Shown: positions 55,733-64,000 of the stretch, in pieces
Position numbering within the stretch: position 1 is the stretch's first letter
Layout: each line of letters starts with the position of its first letter
NCBI RefSeq assembly: GCF_001425785.1
Contig: NZ_LMDI01000012.1
Location: forward strand, 249,566-313,565
DNA from: Rhizobacter sp. Root1221
GTDB lineage: Bacteria > Pseudomonadota > Gammaproteobacteria > Burkholderiales > Burkholderiaceae_C
DNA length: 64,000 nt
Reading direction: 5' to 3'
Notes under the pieces: model-generated
Databases searched by the model: none
What the model was told of the DNA's origin: nothing
Seen by the model: only the letters and a program-made list of their open reading frames with translations
Position numbers and translations under genes: made by a program

Positions 55733-57271
55733 CTACCCGCGCAATGCGCCGGCGCGGCCGGCTTCGACGTGGAAGGTGGCCGCCGTCTTGATGGTGGCCG
55801 CCGGATCGGCGGCGTCGCTGACCACCCGCAGGCGGGCGTCGAGCATGCCGGGGGCCAGCCGGAAGGCCATGTAGCCCCGCTCGTCGCGGCGGCCGTAGTG
55901 CACGTGCGGGTTCCACGGCAGGGCGGCGTCCAGCACGGCCTGCGGCCGCCCGTGGCTCGAGATCGACGTGCCGCAGAACTCCGTGGCGATGGGCGGGGCG
56001 TCGGGCCGGCGCTTCAGGTCGACGACCCAGTTCGTGTGGGTGTCGCCGCCCAGCACCACCGGGTTCGCCACCCGGTGGTCGGCCAGGGTGTCGAGTACGC
56101 GGGCCCGTGCCCCGGGGTAACCGGACCAGCCGTCCGTCCACACCCGCTCGCCGCCCTGCCGCCACGTGAACGGTGCCATCAGCGTCTGCTGCGCGATGAA
56201 ATTCCAGCGCACGCCGCCGGCCGACAAGCCCTCGGTCAACCAGCGCTCCTGGCCGGCGCCCAGCAGCGTGCGCGCCGGGTCGGCCAGTTCGGCGCAGTGG
56301 TCCACGTCCACGGTGTTGCCCCCGGCGCGGCCGGGCGGCGGGCAGGCCGCGGGGTCGCGGTACTGGCGGTCGTCGAGCACGTGGAAGCGGGCCAGCGCGC
56401 CCCAGTCGAAGCGGTCGAACACCTGCAGGCCGGGCCCGTGCGGGCGGGTGGCCGGGGGCACCGGCATGTTCTCCCACCACACCTGGTAGGCCCGTGCGCG
56501 GCGGGCGAGGAACGCGGGGCTCATGAACTGTGACTGCGTGCCGCCGTAGTCGTTCTGCACCTCGTGGTCGTCCCACGTGATGATCCATGGGGCGCTGGCA
56601 TGCGCACGCTGCAGATCGGGGTCGCGCTTGTACTGCGCGTAGCGGGCGCGGTACTGCGCCAGCGTGCGGGTGTCGGTGAGGCCCTGGTGCATGCGCACGC
56701 CACCGGGCACCGGGGCGTATTCGTAGATGTAGTCGCCCAGGAAGAGCACCACGTCGGGAGACTCGTCCGCCAGGTGGCGCCACGCGGCGTAGTGGCCGTG
56801 GTCCCAGCGCTGGCACGACGCGATCGCGAACGACACGGCGTCGAGGCTGCCGGCCGCTGGCGCCGTGCGGGTGCGGCCGGTGCGGGACACGTGCCCCATC
56901 GCCGAGAAGCGGTACCAGTACCAGCGGGCCGGCTCCAGGCCGGCGACAAGCACATGCACGCTATGCCCCCAGTCGGCTTCCGCGGTGGTGGTGCCGGTCT
57001 GAACGACTTGGCGGAAGGCCTCGTCGGTGGCCATCTCCCATTTCACCGGCACGACGGGGTCGAGGCGGATGTCGGGGTCGAGCCGGGTCCAGATCACGAG
57101 GCGGTCGGGCCGGGGGCACCCCGACGCCACACCCAGGCCGAAACATGGTTCGCGCGACCCGAGGTTGACGCATCCGACGAGGGCGGGGGCGACACCGGCC
57201 CCCAGGGCGAGGTTCAGCAGGTGGCGGCGTTGGGGATCGAAAGGCATGCGGTCGGCAATTGGAACGATCAT
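55733..57271 (-). CDS. phoD: PhoD-type alkaline phosphatase/phosphodiesterase
   Basis: It is an exported metallophosphoesterase of 512 residues. The N terminus (ATG 57271, or 57247 giving MPFDPQRRHLLNLALGAG) has a twin-arginine-like RRHLLNL signal typical of PhoD, followed by FGLGVASGCPRPDRLVIWTR. Metal-binding and catalytic blocks are IASCQRWDHG, VLFLGDYIYEY, ITWDDHEVQNDYGG, LDDRQYRD and VVLGGDTHTNWVVDL. The PhoD_N fibronectin-like domain covers about 40-140. It probably scavenges phosphate in the periplasm. No Pho box was recognised upstream. It is followed after 12 bases by the AEC transporter gene. Confidence 0.92.
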   Translation of the reverse strand: MIVPIADRMPFDPQRRHLLNLALGAGVAPALVGCVNLGSREPCFGLGVASGCPRPDRLVIWTRLDPDIRLDPVVPVKWEMATDEAFRQVVQTGTTTAEADWGHSVHVLVAGLEPARWYWYRFSAMGHVSRTGRTRTAPAAGSLDAVSFAIASCQRWDHGHYAAWRHLADESPDVVLFLGDYIYEYAPVPGGVRMHQGLTDTRTLAQYRARYAQYKRDPDLQRAHASAPWIITWDDHEVQNDYGGTQSQFMSPAFLARRARAYQVWWENMPVPPATRPHGPGLQVFDRFDWGALARFHVLDDRQYRDPAACPPPGRAGGNTVDVDHCAELADPARTLLGAGQERWLTEGLSAGGVRWNFIAQQTLMAPFTWRQGGERVWTDGWSGYPGARARVLDTLADHRVANPVVLGGDTHTNWVVDLKRRPDAPPIATEFCGTSISSHGRPQAVLDAALPWNPHVHYGRRDERGYMAFRLAPGMLDARLRVVSDAADPAATIKTAATFHVEAGRAGALRG

Positions 57272-57368
57272 TTCACGCTAGCACAGAGCACGATCAAAGG
57301 GCATCGGCGGGCGTCGCTATGATGCCCCGCCACCCCCTCTTGTTCTGCCCCTTCCGGACCGCGCGCCC

Positions 57369-59420
57369 ATGTCTGCCGAAGCCCCTTCCCTGAACGACGC
57401 CCAGATGGCGGCCGTGCATCACCTCGACGGCCCGTGCCTCGTGCTCGCGGGCGCCGGCTCCGGCAAGACGCGGGTGATCACGCACAAGATCGGGCGGCTG
57501 CTGCAGGCGGGTTACGCGCCCGGGCAGATCGCGGCCATCACGTTCACGAACAAGGCCGCGCAGGAAATGCGCGAGCGCGCCAAGGAACTGATCGGCGGCA
57601 AGGCCTCGAAGAACCTCGTGATCAGCACGTTCCACTCGCTCGGGGTACGGCTGCTGCGTGCCGAAGGCGCGCGCCTCGGCTTGAAGGACAAGTTCAGCAT
57701 CCTCGGCGGCGACGACGTGCTCGGCATCCTGAAGGACGCCGGGGGCACCACCGACATCAACCTGGCGCGGCGCTGGCAGTGGACCATCAGCCTCTGGAAG
57801 AACCAGGGCTTCGACAGCGACGAGGCCGAGGCCGCGGCGCTCGACGACGACGAGCGCGTGGCCGCGCGGGTGATGAAGCTCTACGAGGAGCGGCTCACGG
57901 CCTACCAGGCTGTCGATTTCGACGACCTGATCAGCATGCCCCGCAAACTGCTGCAGCGCGACGAGGAGTGCCGCCTGAAGTGGCAGGACACGCTGCGCTA
58001 CGTGCTGGTCGACGAGTACCAGGACACCAACGCGATCCAGTACGAGCTGCTGAAGTCGCTGGTGGGTGAACGCGCCATGTTCACCGCGGTGGGCGACGAC
58101 GACCAGAGCATCTACGGCTGGCGCGGCGCCACCATCGAGAACCTGCGCCGCCTGCCGCAGGAGTACCCGAACCTGAAGGTGATCCCGCTCGAGCAGAACT
58201 ACCGCTCCACCGGGTACATCCTGCGCGCGGCGAACAACGTGATCGGCAACAACCCGAAGCTGTTCGAGAAGAAGCTGTGGAGCGCGTTCGGCGATGGCGA
58301 GCCGGTGACGCTGGTGGAGTGCGACAACGAGGAACACGAGGCCGAGCGCGCGGTGGCGCGCATCGAGAGCCTGCGCGGCCAGGGCGGCGAGGTGGCGTTC
58401 AAGGACTTCGCGGTGCTGTACCGCGCGAACCACCAGGCCCGGGTCTTCGAGAAGGCGCTCCGCAAGGCCAACATCCCGTACAAGGTGTCGGGTGGCCAGA
58501 GCTTCTTCGAACGCACCGAGATCCGCGACCTGTGCGCGTGGTTGCGCCTGCTGGTGAACAACGACGACGACCCCGCGTTCCTGCGCGCCGTGACCACCCC
58601 GAAGCGGGGCATCGGCCACCAGACGCTCGCCGCGCTCGGCGAGTTCTCCGGCAAGTGGAAGGTGAGCCTGTTCGAGGCGCTGTTCGCCGAGAGTCTCGGC
58701 GTGTCGATGAAACCCGCGGCGGTGGCGTCGTTGCACGAGTTCGGCCGCATGGTGAACGACCTCGAGTACCGCGCACGCCACACCAGTGGCTCGGAGGACG
58801 CCAAGGCACTGCTGATGGGCTGGCTGACCGACATCGACTACGAAAAGCACCTCTACGAGGGCGACGACAGCGAGAAGGTGGCCGCGGGCCGCTGGTCCAA
58901 CGTGATGGACTTCGTGGCCTGGATTGCCAAGCGCTGTGGCGGCGAGATCGAAAACGACGGGGGCGCCACCTTCGAGACCGAACGCAAGACCGTGCTCGAC
59001 GTGGCCCAGACCATCTCGGTGATCATCAGCCTCGCCGAACGCGGTGACGACCAGGACCAGGTGACCCTGTCCACGCTGCACGCATCGAAGGGCCTCGAAT
59101 GGCCGCACGTGGTGCTGGCCGGGGTCAACGAAGGCCTGCTGCCGTTTCGCAGCGAGGACGACGACATGACTCCGCAGCGCCTGGAAGAGGAGCGTCGCCT
59201 GATGTACGTGGGCATCACCCGCGCCCGCCGCACGCTGGCGGTCAACGTGCTGCGCCGCCGCAAGAAGGGCCGCGAGTTCGTGCAGGGCGTGCCCAGCCGC
59301 TTCATTGGCGAGATGAAGCTGGACGAAGAGACCGCGAAGGAAGATCCGCGCGAGAAACTGAAGGCGCTGCGCGCGGCGGCCGCGGCGCGGGCGGCGAGCA
59401 AGGTCGATGTGCCCGAATAG
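57369..59420 (+). CDS. rep: ATP-dependent DNA helicase Rep (UvrD/Rep family)
   Basis: It is a superfamily 1A 3'-5' helicase, 683 residues (E. coli Rep 673). Motifs in order are Q-motif LNDAQMAAV, Walker A AGAGSGKTR (27-35), Ia ITFTNKAAQEM, II VLVDEYQDTN, III VGDDDQSIYGWRGA, IV EQNYRSTG, V TLHASKGLEW and VI VGITRARRTL. ILRAANNVIGNNPKLFEKKL matches Rep rather than UvrD. The C-terminal 30 residues are Ala/Lys-rich. Rep removes proteins ahead of replication forks. It stands alone between phoD and a pair of hairpins. Confidence 0.94.
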   Translation: MSAEAPSLNDAQMAAVHHLDGPCLVLAGAGSGKTRVITHKIGRLLQAGYAPGQIAAITFTNKAAQEMRERAKELIGGKASKNLVISTFHSLGVRLLRAEGARLGLKDKFSILGGDDVLGILKDAGGTTDINLARRWQWTISLWKNQGFDSDEAEAAALDDDERVAARVMKLYEERLTAYQAVDFDDLISMPRKLLQRDEECRLKWQDTLRYVLVDEYQDTNAIQYELLKSLVGERAMFTAVGDDDQSIYGWRGATIENLRRLPQEYPNLKVIPLEQNYRSTGYILRAANNVIGNNPKLFEKKLWSAFGDGEPVTLVECDNEEHEAERAVARIESLRGQGGEVAFKDFAVLYRANHQARVFEKALRKANIPYKVSGGQSFFERTEIRDLCAWLRLLVNNDDDPAFLRAVTTPKRGIGHQTLAALGEFSGKWKVSLFEALFAESLGVSMKPAAVASLHEFGRMVNDLEYRARHTSGSEDAKALLMGWLTDIDYEKHLYEGDDSEKVAAGRWSNVMDFVAWIAKRCGGEIENDGGATFETERKTVLDVAQTISVIISLAERGDDQDQVTLSTLHASKGLEWPHVVLAGVNEGLLPFRSEDDDMTPQRLEEERRLMYVGITRARRTLAVNVLRRRKKGREFVQGVPSRFIGEMKLDEETAKEDPREKLKALRAAAAARAASKVDVPE

Positions 59421-59423
59421 CCT

Positions 59424-59507
59424 GGTCATCCCGGCGAACGCCGGGACCCACTTTCGGTTGGCGCGCCAAGGGTCCGGTGGGCCCCGGTTTTCACCGGGGT
59501 GACCGGC
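59424..59507. repeat. Paired palindromes between rep and DUF1501 gene
   Basis: TCCCGGCG-AA-CGCCGGGA (59429-59446) and CCCCGGT-TTTC-ACCGGGG (59482-59499) form two strong hairpins. The outer ends GGTCATCCCGG and CCGGGGTGACC are themselves imperfectly complementary, so the whole 84 bp can fold. The GTCATCCCGGCGAA-type unit is a common intergenic repeat in proteobacteria. It lies between convergent genes and may act as a terminator. Confidence 0.6.
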
Positions 59508-59511
59508 CCTG

Positions 59512-60978
59512 TCAGACGAAGCCGAGTTTCTTGGTCGAGAAGTTCTTCAGATTTGGCAGCACGTTCAGCAGTTGTGCATCGCTGACCCCGAGCCACCCGA
59601 GCAGCGTGGCCGCGTACTGGTCCACCGACGTGGTGGGGATCCACCGGCCCTGGCGCTCCCACGAATCGACCCCCACGTCATCGGGGCCGGCGAGTTCGAG
59701 CGTGGGGTAGGTGCCGTAGGTGGCGCCGCCCTTCACCGCTCCGCCGATCACGAGGTGCTGGTTGCCCCACGCGTGGTCGGTGCCGGTGCTGTTGTTGGGC
59801 GTGAAGGTGCGGCCGAAGTCGCTCTGCGTGAACGCGGTGACGGCGTCGGACATGCCGATGGCTTTCATCGCGGTGTAGAACGCGCCGAGCGCGTCACCCA
59901 GTTCCTTCAGCAGGCGGGCGTGTTCCCCTTCGGTGGGCGAGCCGGTGACCAGCTGGTTGCCGTGGGTGTCGAAGCCACCCATCTGCGCGAAAAACACCTG
60001 CCGGCTGCCGAGCACGGTGTCGCGCTTGAACACCATCTTCGCGATCTGGTACATCTGCCTGGCCATGCCGGTGGTCAGGGTGCCGTCGGCCTTCTTGAGG
60101 GGCGCGAACGCCGCGTCGATGGCCGCGAACGCGGTGTCGCTGCCGGGCTTGACCTTCACGAGGGCGCCCAGCCGGTCGGACACGCTGAACGCGTTGCGCT
60201 GCGCGGCGGTGAACGCGTTGGCGAGGTCGAGCGGCTGGCTCTCGGCGTACAGCGTGTCGATGGCCTTCTTGCGCGCCGCGTTGGTGGCGTAGGTGAGGTC
60301 GGCGGGCTGCAGGTTGTAGGCGCCGAACACGTCACCCGGTCTCTCGGGCAGCACGAGCGGCGACTGCGTGTCGGACAGGCCGAAGCGGGCGCTGCCGCCC
60401 ACCGAGATCACCGGGTTCGCGGTGTTCAACGCCACCGAGGCGCGGCCGCCCCATCCGGTGCGGGTCAGCGTGTCGGTGGTGCCGTTTTCCCAGAGGTTCT
60501 GCTGGTCGGAGTGGGAATACAGGTTGTCGGGGAGCAGGTCGGAGCTGTCCGGTTCGGCGCGGAACTGCGCCTTCGTGAGTGGCTTGTAGAGCGTGCCCAC
60601 GTTGAAGACCGGTGCGAGCTTGCCGTCACCCCAGGCCGCCGACAGCCCGGCCAGCGCCGGGTGCAGCCCGTAGGACACACCGGTGAGCGGCACCAGGTTG
60701 GCCACCGGCAGGTGCAGCCCCGAGCGCACGGCCTTGTACTGGTTGTGGCGGGCCGTGTCGGTGGGGACGATGGTGTTCAGGCCGTCGTTGCCCCCATACA
60801 GGAAGATGCAGACGAGCGCCTTGTAGTCGGACGACTGGGCCGACGCCGCTGACGCCATCATCAGGTTCGCGAGGCTGCCGGTGCCGAGGGCACCGGCCAG
60901 GCCGGCGCTCGATCGGGTGAGCCACTGGCGGCGGTTCATCGCGGAAGCGGGCGAGGCGTGGTGAGGGTGGTGTGACAT
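59512..60978 (-). CDS. DUF1501 family exported protein
   Basis: The 488-residue protein has an N-terminal twin-arginine signal (NRRQWLTRSSAGLAGALG, then ASAASAQS), so it is probably exported folded by Tat. The DUF1501 core shows VCIFLYGGNDGLNTIVPTD near the start, VFFAQMGGFDTHGNQL and FTQSDFGRTFTPNNSTGTDH, with HAWGNQHLVIGGAVKGG. The blocks recall sulfatase/alkaline-phosphatase-like folds. Function is unknown. ATG 60978 and an internal ATG (residue 14, just before NRRQ) are both possible. It is encoded 9 bases after a DUF1800 gene; these two families recur together in bacteria, suggesting a shared envelope function. Confidence 0.9.
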   Translation of the reverse strand: MSHHPHHASPASAMNRRQWLTRSSAGLAGALGTGSLANLMMASAASAQSSDYKALVCIFLYGGNDGLNTIVPTDTARHNQYKAVRSGLHLPVANLVPLTGVSYGLHPALAGLSAAWGDGKLAPVFNVGTLYKPLTKAQFRAEPDSSDLLPDNLYSHSDQQNLWENGTTDTLTRTGWGGRASVALNTANPVISVGGSARFGLSDTQSPLVLPERPGDVFGAYNLQPADLTYATNAARKKAIDTLYAESQPLDLANAFTAAQRNAFSVSDRLGALVKVKPGSDTAFAAIDAAFAPLKKADGTLTTGMARQMYQIAKMVFKRDTVLGSRQVFFAQMGGFDTHGNQLVTGSPTEGEHARLLKELGDALGAFYTAMKAIGMSDAVTAFTQSDFGRTFTPNNSTGTDHAWGNQHLVIGGAVKGGATYGTYPTLELAGPDDVGVDSWERQGRWIPTTSVDQYAATLLGWLGVSDAQLLNVLPNLKNFSTKKLGFV

Positions 60979-60987
60979 GGTAAAGCC

Positions 60988-62778
60988 TCAGCGTTGAACG
61001 TGGTACTGCGGCGAACCGAACACCAGGTAGGCGGCCGCCTTCGTGCGGGCGGTGGCGTTGGTGCCCGCCGCCTCGACGGCCTTGATGACCTCGGCACGGG
61101 ACGTGGCCGACAGCGTGCGGCCGATCGCCAGCATCGACAGGCGGTCCACCAGCGTGCCGGCGTTGGCCGCATCGGCGGCGAAGGCGGTCAGGTCGATCGC
61201 CGTGCCGGTGGCCGGGATGGCGGTGGAATTGGCGGCGGGGGTGCCTCCCCAGTCGATCAGGTACGTCAGGTAGTTGAGACGGCCGAGGGCGGTGTTGGCA
61301 TTGTGGATGCCGAACGTGGGGCCCACGAGCTGCGTGCCGGGCACCGGGTAGTCGGGTGGGTAGTAGTTGAACACCGACGGCGGGCGGAACATGTGCTGGC
61401 GCATCAGGTCGCCCCACTGCCAGCTGAGCGCGTCGCCGTCGGTCTTGCCGTTCAGCGCGCGCAGCACGCCGGTGAACATCTGCACCGGTTCGCGCAGCTT
61501 GCCGGCGGTGGCCGCGGGCGTGGCGGCACGGGCTTCTTCGTCGAGCAGCACGGCCGCCACGGTGGCCTTCAGGTCACCGGCCACGCCGGTGCCGAACGAC
61601 TGGTACTTGCCGGCCTGGAAGGCCGCGGCCACCCGGGCCACGTAGGCCTTCGACGGGTTGCTGGACACCAGGTGCTGGATCAGCTGCTTGCTGACGAACG
61701 GCGCGGTGTTCGGGTGGGCCATCAGGCTGTCGAGCACGGTGGTGAGCGCTGCGTCGGCCTTGTGGCCGCTGGCGAGCTTGTAGCCGTTGAGCAGGTCGCG
61801 GGCTTCCGTGTCGTGGAACTTGTCGACCTTGACCATGTCACCGTCGTAGTAGCGGCAGTTCGCCCCCGTGGGGTAGCAGCCGTACGACGTGGCACCCCCG
61901 GCCGGGTACGTCCAGCCGGTGAGGGCGAAGGCGTACGCCCGCACGGTGTCGTTCGTGTAGGTGGGCGTGCACTTGCCGCCCTTCAGAGAGCCGTCGGAGG
62001 TCAGCTCGCAGGTGCCGATGGAAAACAGCTGCAGCAGCTCTCGCGCGAAGTTCTCGTTCGGCGCGGCACGATCGTTGTTGGCGTTGTTGAGGAAGTCACC
62101 CATCACCGGTGACAGCGTCACCTTGCGCAGCACCTCGCGGTAGTTGCCGAACGACAGGTCGAGCAGGTTGTTGTGGTACTTGCGGAAGCCGTACGTGCCG
62201 CTCACCTCGACGCTGCTGACCACGAGGATCTGCTGCAGCGCGAACGCGACACGTTGGCGCAGCTGGTCGGGCTGGCCGAGCGCGTTGCGGTAGAAGTCCC
62301 AGAGGAGCGGCTCGGTGGAATACCAGTCGCGCCAGCAGTTCACGCCCTTGCCGGTGCAGAAGTCGGCCGACGAGGTCCACTTGTGGATGTCAGGCCCGTT
62401 GCCACTGGTGTAGCGCGACGAGGCGGGCAACGCCATCTGCTCGGCCACCCACGTGCCGGGGCCCTTGGCCTTGATGGTGGTGATGAGCGCTTCCGTGGGG
62501 CCGAACGAAGCCTGGTCGGCGAGGCGCACCGCGTCAGCCTGGGTGGTGGGGGCCGGCGGTGGGGGCGGCGGTGGCGGTGGGGAGGCCGGGGGCGGCGTTG
62601 CCGCGGGTTCGTCGGACGAAGGGGCGCCTGCGGCCGGCGCACCCGCGGACGGCGTGTCGCTGCCACCACTGCCGCCGCACCCGGCCAGCGCCGCGGTGAA
62701 CACGGCCGCGGCCGTCACCGCGTGCCAGCGCGACCGCCAATGCCCCGATTCCGGAGCGGAAGAACGTTCATCGACCAT
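60988..62778 (-). CDS. DUF1800 family lipoprotein with proline-rich linker
   Basis: The 596-residue protein starts at ATG 62778 (MVDERSSAPESGHWRSR) with a membrane-export segment and lipobox ALAGC (Cys33). A low-complexity Gly/Ser/Ala/Pro linker with nine consecutive prolines follows (residues about 35-75). The DUF1800 core includes ADQASFGPTEALI, LRQRVAFALQQILVVSS, NENFARELLQLFSIG, AFALTGWTYP and MRPPSVFNYYPPDYPVPG-like segments. Function is unknown; partner gene DUF1501 follows at 9 bases. The longer frame to 62835 has an unlikely N terminus. Confidence 0.9.
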   Translation of the reverse strand: MVDERSSAPESGHWRSRWHAVTAAAVFTAALAGCGGSGGSDTPSAGAPAAGAPSSDEPAATPPPASPPPPPPPPPAPTTQADAVRLADQASFGPTEALITTIKAKGPGTWVAEQMALPASSRYTSGNGPDIHKWTSSADFCTGKGVNCWRDWYSTEPLLWDFYRNALGQPDQLRQRVAFALQQILVVSSVEVSGTYGFRKYHNNLLDLSFGNYREVLRKVTLSPVMGDFLNNANNDRAAPNENFARELLQLFSIGTCELTSDGSLKGGKCTPTYTNDTVRAYAFALTGWTYPAGGATSYGCYPTGANCRYYDGDMVKVDKFHDTEARDLLNGYKLASGHKADAALTTVLDSLMAHPNTAPFVSKQLIQHLVSSNPSKAYVARVAAAFQAGKYQSFGTGVAGDLKATVAAVLLDEEARAATPAATAGKLREPVQMFTGVLRALNGKTDGDALSWQWGDLMRQHMFRPPSVFNYYPPDYPVPGTQLVGPTFGIHNANTALGRLNYLTYLIDWGGTPAANSTAIPATGTAIDLTAFAADAANAGTLVDRLSMLAIGRTLSATSRAEVIKAVEAAGTNATARTKAAAYLVFGSPQYHVQR

Positions 62779-62922
62779 GACAGACCCACCCTGTATTTGC
62801 TTGCAAAAGCGCCGCCGGTTGTCACTGAGGGACAAACCTGGTCACCTCACCCGGGGAAACCGGGGAGATCGGCGCGCAGGAAGCATTGCAGCAGGAAGGG
62901 TGCCGCCCGCTGTTACGGGATG

Positions 62923-64000
62923 TCAGGGCAGTGCCATGCGGGCCAGCACGTGGGCGGACATGCCCCGCGCCAGCTCGTGTTCACCGACGAACACCTTGCC
63001 CACGAGGTCGCGTTCCAGGAGTTCGGCCTCGCTCTCGTTGTGGCTGCGCACGATCACCTCGATGGAGGGGTTCAGCAGCCGGGCCGTCTCCACCATCTTG
63101 CGCACGTTGAAGGCATCCGGCACTGCGATGACCAGCATGCCGGCCCGGGCGATGTGCGCCTGGATCAGCACGGCCGGATCGGCGGCGTCACCCGCCACCG
63201 CGGGGATGTTGCGCGAGCGCAGCATCTCGACCACCTCGCGCTGTTCGTCGGCCACCACGAAGGGCACACGGTGTTCGGTCAGCGTGCGCGCGATGCGCCG
63301 CCCCACCCGGCCGTAGCCCACCAGCACGACCTGGCCTCGCAGCAGGTTGGCGTCCACGGTGATCGGCAGTTCGGCCAGCGGGTCGTCGCGGGCCTCCAGC
63401 CGGCGCGCGAGCGGCGAATGCTTGCGGATCCACGCCTGTGCCGGTTCGATGGCGGCGAACAGCGCGGAGTTCAGCGCGATGGAGATCAGCGCGCCGGCGA
63501 GGATCAGGCTCTGGCCGGTGGCCGGCAGCAGCTTCATCTGCAGCCCCAACCCGGCGAGGATGAACGAGAACTCGCCGATCTGCGCGAGGCTCACGCCCAC
63601 CGTCAGCGCCGTGTTGAGCGGGTAGCGGAAGGCCAGCACCAGCGCGAACGCGGCGAGGGTCTTGCCCACCATGATGATCAGCACCACGACCAGCACCTTC
63701 AGCGGTTCGTCCACCAACACCATGGGGTCGAACAACATACCGACGGACACAAAAAACAGCACGGAAAACGCATCCCGCAACGGCAGCGATTCCTCGGCCG
63801 CGCGGTGGCTGAATTCCGACTCGCGCATCATCATCCCGGCAAAAAAGGCGCCGAGCGCAAACGACACGTCGAAGAGCCTGGCCGAGGCGTAGGCCACGCC
63901 GAGTGCCGCTGCCACCACGCACAGCGTGAACAGTTCACGGGAGCCGGTGCGGGCCACCAGCCACAGCAGCTTCGGGAACGCCCAGCGGCCCACCACCAGC
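62923..64000 (-). CDS. Kef-type cation:proton antiporter, C-terminal part (truncated by window)
   Basis: This is a CPA2-family monovalent cation/proton antiporter with a regulatory nucleotide-binding domain; the N-terminal helices lie beyond the window edge. Visible are about six membrane helices, with SFALGAFFAGMMMRESEFSH, SVLFFVSVGMLFDP and SLAQIGEFSFILAGLG, then a cytoplasmic RCK/TrkA-N domain VVLVGYGRVGRRIARTL (about 220-236 of the visible part) ending at VLARMALP. The pattern fits the YbaL/KefB/KefC group, which exports K+ and in some members is gated by glutathione. It ends well short of the usual KefB C-terminal tail, closer to YbaL. Confidence 0.88.
   Translation of the reverse strand, partial: LVVGRWAFPKLLWLVARTGSRELFTLCVVAAALGVAYASARLFDVSFALGAFFAGMMMRESEFSHRAAEESLPLRDAFSVLFFVSVGMLFDPMVLVDEPLKVLVVVLIIMVGKTLAAFALVLAFRYPLNTALTVGVSLAQIGEFSFILAGLGLQMKLLPATGQSLILAGALISIALNSALFAAIEPAQAWIRKHSPLARRLEARDDPLAELPITVDANLLRGQVVLVGYGRVGRRIARTLTEHRVPFVVADEQREVVEMLRSRNIPAVAGDAADPAVLIQAHIARAGMLVIAVPDAFNVRKMVETARLLNPSIEVIVRSHNESEAELLERDLVGKVFVGEHELARGMSAHVLARMALP

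Overview
The window is 64 kb of GC-rich chromosomal DNA from a betaproteobacterium. Order Burkholderiales is likely, probably near the Rubrivivax/Leptothrix/Methylibium group. This rests on protein style (AmtB, the Acidithiobacillus/beta-type GshA, HemE, PriA, RegBA), the atpIBEFHAGDC order and the dense, mostly short-spaced coding layout. No rRNA, tRNA, CRISPR array, transposase or prophage gene was recognised. Genus-level assignment is inference.

Layout. 1-5.3 kb: end of amtB, then gshA, kup and gshB (glutathione synthesis with a potassium transporter between the two enzymes). 5.3-11.8 kb: ABC-F protein Uup, an unrecognised conserved protein, and a MocR regulator divergent from an aminotransferase-PhzF pair. 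11.8-15.7 kb: a two-gene polysaccharide-export unit (Wzz/KpsE-like and a large SLBB Wza-like protein). 15.8-18.2 kb: GNAT acetyltransferase, aldose epimerase and SMP-30 lactonase. 18.2-25.6 kb: the complete F1Fo ATP synthase operon with a promoter-like TATAAT and a clear terminator. 25.6-26.4 kb: an SDR oxidoreductase.

26.4-33.2 kb is the most interesting block. Seven minus-strand genes are nearly abutting: a VIT/VWA surface protein with a C-terminal PEP-CTERM-like sorting tail, an exosortase with its Cys-Arg-His residues, an EpsI-like protein, a membrane GT51 transglycosylase, then LemA and two TPM-domain proteins. The first three look like a self-contained, one-substrate protein-sorting system. 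The transglycosylase suggests a link to the cell wall.

33.5-36.1 kb: a self-inhibited (class II) Fic protein behind an AT-richer leader, and an MFS transporter. 36.2-42.9 kb: cyoABCD quinol oxidase, SURF1 and the redox two-component pair RegB/RegA, all coupled by overlapping stops and starts. 43-46.1 kb: cysK-creB-creC on the minus strand. 46.2-49.7 kb: hemE, a non-coding stretch with DnaA-box-like sequences, and priA. 49.8-57.3 kb: a glycine-rich stress-type protein whose stop codon is missing, a small membrane protein, a rubredoxin-reductase-like flavoprotein, MtfA-type peptidase, SppA, an AEC transporter and PhoD. 57.4-64 kb: Rep helicase, a DUF1501/DUF1800 secreted pair and the C-terminal part of a Kef-type antiporter.

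A dispersed, structured intergenic repeat of about 110 bp occurs three times (5.4, 42.9 and 49.7 kb). The third copy runs into the 3' end of a coding frame and appears to have cost that gene its stop codon.
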